Below, piece by piece: positions 57,867 through 64,000 of a stretch of DNA of 64,000 nt. Where the stretch lies: assembly GCF_036250735.1 (NCBI RefSeq), contig NZ_CP109430.1:9610001-9674000 (forward strand). Reading direction: 5' to 3'. The notes beneath the pieces were generated by a model that saw only the letters and a program-made list of their open reading frames with translations, was not told the origin of the DNA and did not search any database. The number at the start of each line of letters is the position of its first letter. Positions within the stretch are counted from its first letter, which is position 1. The stretch is from Streptosporangium sp. NBC_01495 (GTDB taxonomy: Bacteria; Actinomycetota; Actinomycetes; Streptosporangiales; Streptosporangiaceae). Position numbers and translations under genes: made by a program.

Positions 57867-58088
57867 CTTTCCGATTCGCCGGTCCGTCCGGCAAGTCGGC
57901 CTGACGGCTCAGCGACAGGAAGATGATCTATGGTGACTCACTTGAGCATGAGTGTATTTGTCTCCATCACTCCATGAACGCGTTTCCAGGGAATAGCCCG
58001 ATTCGATCGCCCCGAAAAACGCTAAAATCGATTGATTAATTCACAAAAGAGACATATGTCCGCCAGTGCGATAGAAACCCGAAAGAAG

Positions 58089-58118
58089 TCCCGCTCACCT
58101 CCGAAGCGATGAGCGGGA
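58089..58118. terminator. 9-bp hairpin terminator
   Basis: TCCCGCTCA and TGAGCGGGA form a perfect stem with a 12-nt loop followed by GTTTCG on the plus strand. It could end transcripts of the minus-strand gene at 58288 (170 bp downstream of its stop) or of a plus-strand unit. Confidence 0.6.
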
Positions 58119-58287
58119 GTTTCGTAGGGTCCTGCTACGGTTGGCTCCCGGATTCGGCCGTACGGAGCGCCGCCTACCTGCCGTTCGTTCTGAGCCACGT
58201 CGCGTTGACGGCCGACGCGCACGTGGGCATGGGCCCCAGTGTCAGGCCCGTCGGGCCAGTTGCGTGGAGACGTACCTCTCGTGAGGA

Positions 58288-58638
58288 CTACTCCCAGCCC
58301 AGCACCCCAGGCTGCTGGTAGCGAGCCCCGTTCTTACGCAGGCCAGCTTCAATTCCGCCGTTCTGGCGGCCCGTACGAGTCTTAGTGTCAACGCCGCATG
58401 CCTCGGCGAACTCATAGACGTTAAAGTTCGGGTCAGCATGCCCCAGCACCTGCGCGGCTACCCACATCACGTTCATGCGGACGCTGTCGGTCTCCATCTT
58501 GCTGAGATCTTTGCTGAGCTTGGACGGGCTGTCGTTTTCGCGCCTGTGGCCAGCACGGTCACACCGATAAGGCGCATCCGACCAGTCCTGCAGCTTAATT
58601 TCAGCAGCGAACTCTTGAGCGAGACGGCTGAGAGCCAT
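58288..58638 (-). CDS. Conserved actinobacterial hypothetical protein
   Basis: A 116-residue soluble protein: MALSRLAQEFAAEIKLQDWS, DAPYRCDRAGHRREND, VRMNVMWVAAQVLGHADPNF and NVYEFAEACGVDTKTRTGRQ. I recall close relatives as frequent uncharacterised Streptomyces proteins linked to mobile DNA. The ATG at 58638 has GGAGG 5 nt upstream; a longer frame exists but lacks one. The helix EFAEACGVDTKTRTG resembles a helix-turn-helix, so DNA binding is possible. Confidence 0.72.
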   Translation of the reverse strand: MALSRLAQEFAAEIKLQDWSDAPYRCDRAGHRRENDSPSKLSKDLSKMETDSVRMNVMWVAAQVLGHADPNFNVYEFAEACGVDTKTRTGRQNGGIEAGLRKNGARYQQPGVLGWE

Positions 58639-59013
58639 GGGTTCCTCCGATAGGAACAGGGTGACACCGCCCCCCGATGGGACGGCCTTCGAAAGCGTAC
58701 GGCTCACAACACGTTCTTGCCGGTGGAATAGAAATATTCGCAGACAGTACGTTTTGCACCCATACGTCTCATTTGGGAAGCGAAATACGCCAAAACCATA
58801 CTATGAGCTTATGGAACGTGCCAAAATGTAAGATGGACTGAACGCGAAAAAGCTTCATCTGCCCCCGGAGAGGGGTGGACGGGGCTGACCCGATCACAAC
58901 CACCATCGATTACGCGAATGTGCAGATCAAACTGCTACCCATTATCACCGTTGAGGCATGCAAGCTCGGAAATTACGGAAAAACTCGCAGACGTACTTCA
59001 GGGAGAACATGGC
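58639..59013. other. AT-richer leader region of the foreign gene
   Basis: No gene is supported in these 375 bp. Composition shifts to AT-rich from about 58,710, including the segment before ATG 59014. A frame beginning at 58918 joins the following gene, but its first 32 codons lack a ribosome site and look non-coding. Confidence 0.45.
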
Positions 59014-60828
59014 ATGACACTTAACATAACGATCATAACTGAAAATCGAATCTTTCAATCATCCGACTTTCGCATTTCCAGGGGAGGGGAAGTTGATAAT
59101 GATGAAACAATGAAACTTATTACTCTTCATTATCCATTGTTCGATGGGTTCGTATCGTACACAGGGCTCGCTACTGAACCGCTTGGAGGGGACGGGCGTG
59201 ACATAGCGGATCGGGTGACAGAGTGGCTACAAGGAAAGAGGGACATTCATTTCTATGAAGCAGTCGAAGTTATTCGATCTAGAGCATCTTCTTACATGTC
59301 CAGCTACGAAAAGAGATGGGGTGAGCTACACAGGCTTACGCTTATTGCTGCCGCTTTCGTACGCTCAAAGCCGGTAGTTGCGATCATCTCCAACTCTAGA
59401 TCTGCTGAAGGGAAAAAGATTGCTAGTATCTTGCCGAACCTAGAAACAAATTGGATTTCGCTTAAGCGAGGCCGCGCTTCGGAGGTCATAATCACGGGTG
59501 ACGTGCTAGCCGTTTCGCCGGAAAGCCATGCTGACCTCGAAGAACTAGTCCGAGAAGCAGGGGCTGACTCAGCTCGCATTCGTGTTGGAATTCAAGATGT
59601 TAATAGAATGGCGGCGCAGTCAGGACAAGTTGAAGGAAAAATAAGCAAGAACTGCACTGTGGTTTCTCTTGACGAGAGCGGAAGCGGTCTCCAGAACCTC
59701 ACGGAACCGCTCACTATTGATATACGTTCCGTAAACAATGGAATTAGCTGGAATGTTGCGGAGGTTCTTCAAAGCATCGGCATTAGTGGAGCGATCCTTG
59801 CTGGGGCAAGTTTCGGTACTAGCAAGCCACGAGTTCGCCGACTGGTCGAGTGTGACCGCAGACTGATTGACATGAATGACTCAAGGTACCAGCTGACAGA
59901 AATTGAACATATGGTTAATGCCGAATGTAGAGCGTGTGGAATAAACTCCAGTGGCGCCGTTGTCGGTGCGACTGGAAGCTTGGATGATCCAACATTTTAC
60001 CGATACTGGAGATGGGGTGCCGAAAATGAAATGAGGCGCTTAGACTATTGGACGCGCAACTATAATGCTGCCATTAACGATAAGGGGGATATGGCTCTAC
60101 GCGTCATGATCGCGGATGGCAGTGAAGTTATAGTTGTGCTAACGGACTCTTTTGAACGTTACCTTGAGATACCCGAAGGAATGGCAGAAGCTGAAATTAC
60201 ATCGATCAATTCGTATGGTAGCGTTGTTGGATCGATTAGCATAAATCTAGACGTCACTGATGGCAATCGACAGCGCCCAGCCTTTTGGGATTCCAGTGGA
60301 AAGCTACATGTTCTGGATCGTCTCGGCGGAGGAGAAAATGGTAGAGCTGTAGACATAAATGACGCAGGCCTTATCTTGGTTTGGGCAAACCAGGGTTTTT
60401 GGGGCCGAGTAACACTTGTATGGGACATTAATTCGAATGATGTTCAGGTGATTCCCGGTTCAGTGATGCCTGTTAGTATGACTTCAACTGGAAGCGTTGT
60501 CGGCATTGGCCGTGCGTCGAACAATCAGCAAGTTCCCGTTATTTCATACGATCGACAGTCGTGGAATTCGGTTCCAGTAAATTCCGGCTTCTCGCCGAGT
60601 ACCGCTAATGACTCCTTGCATATTGCTGGGCAAGTGCCTATGGATGGCTACTTCACGCCGTGGTTGCTATTGCACAACAAGTCGGCGCCACTGTTACTCC
60701 CGACATACGAGCATCACAACGGACATCCCCATGCAATGAATAAATCTGGCATCATCGTTGGGCAAGCATCGACAGACAATGATTATCACGTGTTGCTTTG
60801 GCAGCCACCGCTCGAACTCACTCTATGA
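59014..60828 (+). CDS. Foreign AT-rich gene: Ntn-like N-terminus plus HAF-like repeats
   Basis: A 604-residue protein with codon use unlike all neighbours (many A/T third positions). The N-terminus TLNITIITENRIFQSSDFRI then SRGGEVDNDETMKLITL, with YTGLA and VVAIISNS later, resembles the opening strands of proteasome/HslV-like Ntn-hydrolase folds. From about residue 290 there are six or more HAF-type repeats: INSSGAVVGATG, INDKGDMALRVM, INSYGSVVGSIS, INDAGLILVWAN, MTSTGSVVGIGR and MNKSGIIVGQAS, as in beta-propeller-like HAF proteins. No signal peptide is visible. The function is unknown. The ATG follows GGGAG at 9 nt. Confidence 0.7.
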   Translation: MTLNITIITENRIFQSSDFRISRGGEVDNDETMKLITLHYPLFDGFVSYTGLATEPLGGDGRDIADRVTEWLQGKRDIHFYEAVEVIRSRASSYMSSYEKRWGELHRLTLIAAAFVRSKPVVAIISNSRSAEGKKIASILPNLETNWISLKRGRASEVIITGDVLAVSPESHADLEELVREAGADSARIRVGIQDVNRMAAQSGQVEGKISKNCTVVSLDESGSGLQNLTEPLTIDIRSVNNGISWNVAEVLQSIGISGAILAGASFGTSKPRVRRLVECDRRLIDMNDSRYQLTEIEHMVNAECRACGINSSGAVVGATGSLDDPTFYRYWRWGAENEMRRLDYWTRNYNAAINDKGDMALRVMIADGSEVIVVLTDSFERYLEIPEGMAEAEITSINSYGSVVGSISINLDVTDGNRQRPAFWDSSGKLHVLDRLGGGENGRAVDINDAGLILVWANQGFWGRVTLVWDINSNDVQVIPGSVMPVSMTSTGSVVGIGRASNNQQVPVISYDRQSWNSVPVNSGFSPSTANDSLHIAGQVPMDGYFTPWLLLHNKSAPLLLPTYEHHNGHPHAMNKSGIIVGQASTDNDYHVLLWQPPLELTL

Positions 60829-60956
60829 GCCCCTCAATCACCTTGGTCGACTGTGGACGCATGCCAGTAACTTTAAGTACCCCTGAAGATAACAAAGCTA
60901 GCGACGTTGGCCGGATTGCGGCGTCCGTCATTGACGGAGAAGCTGATTACAACGGA

Positions 60957-61000
60957 AGAGAGCCCCTGCTCGTCTCCGAAGGGACGAGCAGGGGCTCTCT
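60957..61000. terminator. 18-bp perfect hairpin terminator
   Basis: AGAGAGCCCCTGCTCGTC and GACGAGCAGGGGCTCTCT pair perfectly around an 8-nt loop. It separates the plus-strand foreign gene from the minus-strand phage genes and can stop both. The rest of 60829-61134 shows no gene. Confidence 0.9.
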
Positions 61001-61134
61001 TGAAGTCCTGATACGGCTAGTTCCCGAAGCCAACCGCCTTACAATGGTGCGGTCCCACAGCGCACCAGAAAGATCGCTCCAGTCGCGGGACGATCATGAC
61101 GCTACCGCTTATAGGCCGGAAAGTCAGTACGACG

Positions 61135-61941
61135 TCACAGAGACGACCGCCGGTTGATCCACAGGCACTCGACCCTCTCGGCCCCAGCCACGTTCGACAC
61201 GTGCGCCGGAACCTTCCTTTCCTCTCGACGCCACCCGAGCCGGTCGTACGGCGAACCGTCGTAGCCGGACAGCAGGACCGTGCCAGGGAAGTCCTCGATC
61301 ACCTCCATCAGCGCCTCGTGGAACGCGGCCCCGCCGTTGTCGGTGGCGTAGTTGCTGGAGCTGTTCCGCGTCGCGCCCAGGTACGGCGGATCGAGGTAGA
61401 CGACGGCCTGCGGATCGCGCCACCGCCGGATCAGGTCCAGCGCATCCATGTTCTCGATCTCCACGCCCCGGATTCGTTCAGCGACCCGCGAGAGCCGCTC
61501 GTCGATCCGTCGCCGGAAGGTGTGAGCCTTCGCCGTCTTCGCAGCCGAGCTGGCGGAGAACCCCACGGTGCCCGTCGACGCGTTGAACGCCATGCAGCAC
61601 CGGGTGAAGAACTCCCGCGCCCGCTCCAACGGATCGATGGTGCCGCTCTTGCCATCTCGGCACCACAGGTACTCGTCTCGGGCGTACGGCGTGAGTTCGA
61701 GCAGCGCCACCAGCTCGTCATGCCGGTCCCTCAGCACCCGCCAGAAGTTGACGACGTCCCCGTTCAGGTCGTTGATGACCTCCACTCGGCTCTCAGGTTT
61801 TGCCAGCAGCACCGCGGCCGACCCGACGAACGGCTCGATGTAGACGACATGCTCGGGAGCGTGGGACAAGATCCATGGGGCGAGGTTGTTCTTTCCGCCG
61901 TAGTACGGAAACGGCGTCTTTATCGTCACGGTCCCCCGCAT
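61135..61941 (-). CDS. DNA adenine N6-methyltransferase (Dam/D12 class)
   Basis: A 268-residue enzyme with the D12-class order: TIKTPFPYYGGKNNLAPWIL (FxxxGxK, SAM binding), VYIEPFVGSAAVLLAKPES, INDLNGDVVNFWRVLRDR and the catalytic DPPY in VVYLDPPYLGATRNSSSNYA. It would methylate adenine within a short site, here probably phage DNA against host restriction. It is the last gene of the minus-strand phage-like run and follows the holin by 17 bp. Confidence 0.92.
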   Translation of the reverse strand: MRGTVTIKTPFPYYGGKNNLAPWILSHAPEHVVYIEPFVGSAAVLLAKPESRVEVINDLNGDVVNFWRVLRDRHDELVALLELTPYARDEYLWCRDGKSGTIDPLERAREFFTRCCMAFNASTGTVGFSASSAAKTAKAHTFRRRIDERLSRVAERIRGVEIENMDALDLIRRWRDPQAVVYLDPPYLGATRNSSSNYATDNGGAAFHEALMEVIEDFPGTVLLSGYDGSPYDRLGWRREERKVPAHVSNVAGAERVECLWINRRSSL

Positions 61942-61958
61942 TCGTACTGGTCAGGTGC

Positions 61959-62171
61959 TTACTTGTCGTCGGTGCGGAGCCAGCCGAGGAGCGCCTGGAC
62001 GCCAGGCAGGGCCATGACCCGAGCCAGGCCGCCGGCCATGCCCAGGCCCACGGCGACCCAGGGCAGGGTCTCGGGGATGCCCGCCGCCTGGACCGCGGCG
62101 GGAAGGACCACCGCGATGGCCACGAGCGCCTGAAGGACGGTGCGGATGGAGCGCTTGGTGTCGTTCGACAT
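61959..62171 (-). CDS. Phage holin-like small membrane protein
   Basis: A 70-residue protein: MSNDTKRSIRTVLQALVAIA and VVLPAAVQAAGIP, then LPWVAVGLGMAGGLARVMAL, with two membrane helices and a charged end RTDDK. This matches actinophage holins that open the membrane for the endolysin. GAGGAG lies 8 nt before the ATG at 62171. The amidase gene is upstream in the same direction. Confidence 0.8.
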   Translation of the reverse strand: MSNDTKRSIRTVLQALVAIAVVLPAAVQAAGIPETLPWVAVGLGMAGGLARVMALPGVQALLGWLRTDDK

Positions 62172-62193
62172 GCTGTGACTCCTCTTGAACATG

Positions 62194-62220
62194 AAAAAAC
62201 CGCCCTCGGATGAAGGCGGA
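62194..62220 (-). terminator. Intrinsic terminator with U-tract
   Basis: On the minus strand CCGCC-N10-GGCGG is followed by TTTTTT. It ends the transcript coming from the amidase side just before the holin gene. Confidence 0.78.
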
Positions 62221-62239
62221 AAAGTGAAACCGGAGCAGG

Positions 62240-62518
62240 TCAGAGGTGGTTACCGCAGGTCTCCGGCGGCCACCAGGCGTTCCAGCCCGGCACCCGGCGG
62301 GCGGTGGCCTCGTCGGCGAACACGTAGACCGAAGGGCGCCAGACGACTTGCGGGCCGTCGTGGAGCATCAGGAGGTTGACCACCCAGACGTCGTAACCAG
62401 CGACGGTCGTCTGATCCCAGACGCGGGTGATGATGGCAGGCACGACATCACCGCCGTTGTGAACGCCGAGACGGCCCAGGGCGTGAACGAACCGGCCGAG
62501 ACAACACAGTGCGGGCAT
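62240..62518 (-). CDS. Phage-associated hypothetical protein
   Basis: A 92-residue protein from ATG 62518 (GGAGG 7 nt upstream): MPALCCLGRFVHALGRLGVH, IITRVWDQTTVAGYDVWVVN, then PSVYVFADEATARRVPGWNA and WWPPETCGNHL. It looks like a small soluble domain; no family is recognised. It lies between the collagen-like protein and the terminator. Confidence 0.65.
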   Translation of the reverse strand: MPALCCLGRFVHALGRLGVHNGGDVVPAIITRVWDQTTVAGYDVWVVNLLMLHDGPQVVWRPSVYVFADEATARRVPGWNAWWPPETCGNHL

Positions 62519-62547
62519 GCCTGTTCCTCCACTTCGAGGTTTTCGCT

Positions 62548-62931
62548 CTACGGCGCCGGGGTGATGCAGGCCAGCGTCTCGGTGGCCTTGGTCCAGGAGC
62601 ACGTCCACGGCCCGGCCCCGGAGAACGTCAGCTTGAACGGAGCCGAGTCGAACCCTCGGCCAGCGGCACCGGCCGCGCCTGTGGCACCCTTCGGGCCCGC
62701 GGCCACGACGGTCGACAGCGGCACCTTGACCTCGTTCGCCCGGCACTTCCCATAGGAGGACTTGGCCAGGTTCTTGGCCTCCAGCATCCGCAGGTAGCCG
62801 CCGTTCGTCTTGTTCGCGCACACCCCGACCGTCTTCGGCGGGGCGGCCACCGCGGCGTACGCGCCAGCGCCAGCCGTACCGGCAACGAGCGCGACCACCA
62901 AGGCGACCGCGCCGATCCTCGGAATCCTCAT
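62548..62931 (-). CDS. Secreted collagen-like phage protein
   Basis: A 127-residue protein with a signal peptide (MRIPRIGAVALVVALVAGTA and on to about residue 31), a Cys-containing domain (VGVCANKTNGGYLRMLEAKN), a short Gly-x-y stretch GPKGATGAAGAAGRG and a C-terminal beta part with WTCSWTKATETLACITP. This design recurs next to actinophage lysins and may be displayed or secreted. The ATG overlaps the amidase stop (ATGA). Confidence 0.75.
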   Translation of the reverse strand: MRIPRIGAVALVVALVAGTAGAGAYAAVAAPPKTVGVCANKTNGGYLRMLEAKNLAKSSYGKCRANEVKVPLSTVVAAGPKGATGAAGAAGRGFDSAPFKLTFSGAGPWTCSWTKATETLACITPAP

Positions 62932-63719
62932 GCCTTCTTCTCCTTCTTCGCTCCGGACTCCCACACCCACGTGAGGAGCCACGTTTCCGCGCTGACCTTG
63001 CCGTTCACCGGCACGCCGACCGTCCGCTGTACCTGCTCACACGCCTTCTTGGAGGCGGGGCCGTAGCAGCCGTCAGCGACCAGGCCAGGGACGAACCGCC
63101 GCGCGGCGATCTGCCACGTCCGCACGTCCTGGCCCTCGATCAGAGGCGACACGAGGCGCAGCGTGCGACGAAACTCCGGCACTCCTCCCAGCGTCGGCAT
63201 GGGAAGCTCCGTGACCTCGGTCATCAGCCGGGCGACCTGGACGCGGAAGGTGTCCATGTTCACGCCGTGCGGGTCCGGCTTGCCGCGCTGGACCTCCTTG
63301 TGCCCGACCACCCGCGACACCGGGAGGTCGAACTCCTTGGCCAGCTCGGCGCAGAGCTTCCGGAAGGAATGAAGCTGGACACCGGGCCAGGGCTGGCGGC
63401 CGTCGTTCTCCGCCTCGATGCCGATCGACGCCGAGTTCGTGTGGTTCGCCGACGTGCTCGGGGCGTTGTGCCAGCAGAGCCCGGCCGCGACCACGAAGAT
63501 CGTCCCGTCATGCCGAAGCCAGAACTGCGAGAGCGGCCCGTCGAGCCCTGGCCGGCCGTCCCGGATCACGTGCATGTCGTCGCGCCCGGCGGTGTGATGG
63601 CACACGACGCCCCGCACCGAGGGTTGGGGGCCGTGCCCCCTCGTCTTCCAGCCCGGCACCTCCACAACCGGACACCCTGTGCGCCGGGCAACGTCGGCGA
63701 GCTGGGTTAGATAAGGCAC
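62928..63719 (-). CDS. N-acetylmuramoyl-L-alanine amidase endolysin
   Basis: A 263-residue lysin. The Amidase_2 domain has GVVCHHTAGRDD (zinc His), GLCWHNAPSTSAN, IGIEAENDGRQPWPG and VVGHKEVQRGKPDP (zinc His plus Lys). A C-terminal peptidoglycan-binding-like part follows (VSPLIEGQDVRTWQIAARRF and YGPASKKACEQVQRTVGVPV). It should cleave the amide between muramic acid and L-Ala to release phage. There is no signal peptide, which fits a holin-dependent lysin. Confidence 0.93.
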   Translation of the reverse strand: MPYLTQLADVARRTGCPVVEVPGWKTRGHGPQPSVRGVVCHHTAGRDDMHVIRDGRPGLDGPLSQFWLRHDGTIFVVAAGLCWHNAPSTSANHTNSASIGIEAENDGRQPWPGVQLHSFRKLCAELAKEFDLPVSRVVGHKEVQRGKPDPHGVNMDTFRVQVARLMTEVTELPMPTLGGVPEFRRTLRLVSPLIEGQDVRTWQIAARRFVPGLVADGCYGPASKKACEQVQRTVGVPVNGKVSAETWLLTWVWESGAKKEKKA

Positions 63720-64000
63720 TTATTCCTCCATTTCTTGTACCTTGAAAAACGCATTTGTTCCTTCTCGTTCTTCTTTAAGGTGGGCGTCGAGTTTCGTCTC
63801 GACCCGCCGGACGGCGTCCTTGAGCGAGCTGCCGTCGTTGTGACGGACCTCGTGCTCGATGACGCCCAAGCGCTCCATCACCCCGGCTCGGGCCGGGACT
63901 CCCGGCCTGGCCACGGCGCCCTGCCAGTCGTCCAAGAAGTCGTCCATGGCCTGTCCGAGCCGCCATAGACGACGCAGGCCCCGGCCCAGCAGCGCGACTA
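63720..64000 (-). CDS. Phage tail-region/DUF2746-like protein, 5' end outside window
   Basis: The minus strand is open from the window edge: VALLGRGLRRLWRLGQAMDD, then FLDDWQGAVARPGVPARAGV, MERLGVIEHEVRHNDGSSLK, DAVRRVETKLDAHLKE. The combination of an N-terminal hydrophobic segment with the DDFL-W and PARPGV-MERL motifs is typical of small actinophage proteins next to endolysins. The true start lies beyond 64000. It abuts the amidase gene without a gap. Confidence 0.72.
   Translation of the reverse strand, partial: VALLGRGLRRLWRLGQAMDDFLDDWQGAVARPGVPARAGVMERLGVIEHEVRHNDGSSLKDAVRRVETKLDAHLKEEREGTNAFFKVQEMEE

Noticed and set aside
57722..57904. A 60-codon plus frame
   Set aside because: It overlaps the better-supported 57-codon minus gene, which has a ribosome site and more natural sequence.

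Overview
The window is GC-rich actinobacterial DNA. The reasons are GTG/TTG starts with GGAGG-type ribosome sites, GC-rich hairpin terminators without U-tracts, NarL two-component pairs, XRE/TPR regulators and pSAM2-like tRNA att scars. The gene set would fit a Streptosporangiales-type soil actinomycete, but the genus is my inference. No intact tRNA, rRNA or CRISPR array was seen.

Positions 1-30,900 are chromosomal accessory DNA: a secreted peptide, a GNAT, an SNF2 helicase, an orphan second SecY, a two-component pair, several regulator/enzyme pairs with clear palindromic operators (TetR/VOC, TetR/SDR, ArsR-like HTH/hydrolase, IclR, Rrf2), an ABC exporter next to an unusual tandem histidine kinase, a CPBP protease and an MFS pump. 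Minisatellites are frequent, both inside genes (6- and 7-residue units in one kinase) and between them (16-bp and 9-bp arrays). Two 5'-truncated genes meet head to head near 22,060.

Positions 30,900-46,000 are an accretion zone. The 3' half of tRNA-Arg(ACG) plus its terminator occurs at 30,906, 32,390, 38,635 and 45,924, with a 16-nt trace at 34,892 and a diverged relative at 15,224. A tRNA-Thr(TGT) 3' half lies at 37,211. Between the scars are a truncated tyrosine integrase, IS256 and IS630 remnants, broken genes and intact cargo (TehA-like transporter, DUF6193-like protein, HEAT-like protein, Pr6Pr-like and LuxR membrane proteins, TetR pair). These look like repeated integrations and decay at tRNA genes.

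Positions 46,396-55,264 hold the most interesting unit. A divergent XRE/TPR regulator and a promoter region with four ATGTC boxes face a co-directional gene run: three small proteins, a small membrane protein, a radical SAM protein, a fusion of an acyl carrier protein to a FabV-type enoyl reductase, a SAM methyltransferase, an endonuclease/exonuclease/phosphatase-fold enzyme and a HAD phosphatase. I do not recognise this combination. It suggests an ACP-tethered small-molecule pathway without ketosynthase or adenylation enzymes.

After it come an internally deleted rtcB remnant, a complete IS3-family element (55,739-57,323, 4-bp target duplication GCGC), an inverted-repeat regulatory region, a 57-codon gene on the minus strand, an AT-rich foreign gene with an apparent Ntn-like N-terminus and HAF-like repeats, and from 61,135 onward a prophage-like lysis module on the minus strand (DNA adenine methylase, holin, collagen-like secreted protein, amidase endolysin) running off the right edge.
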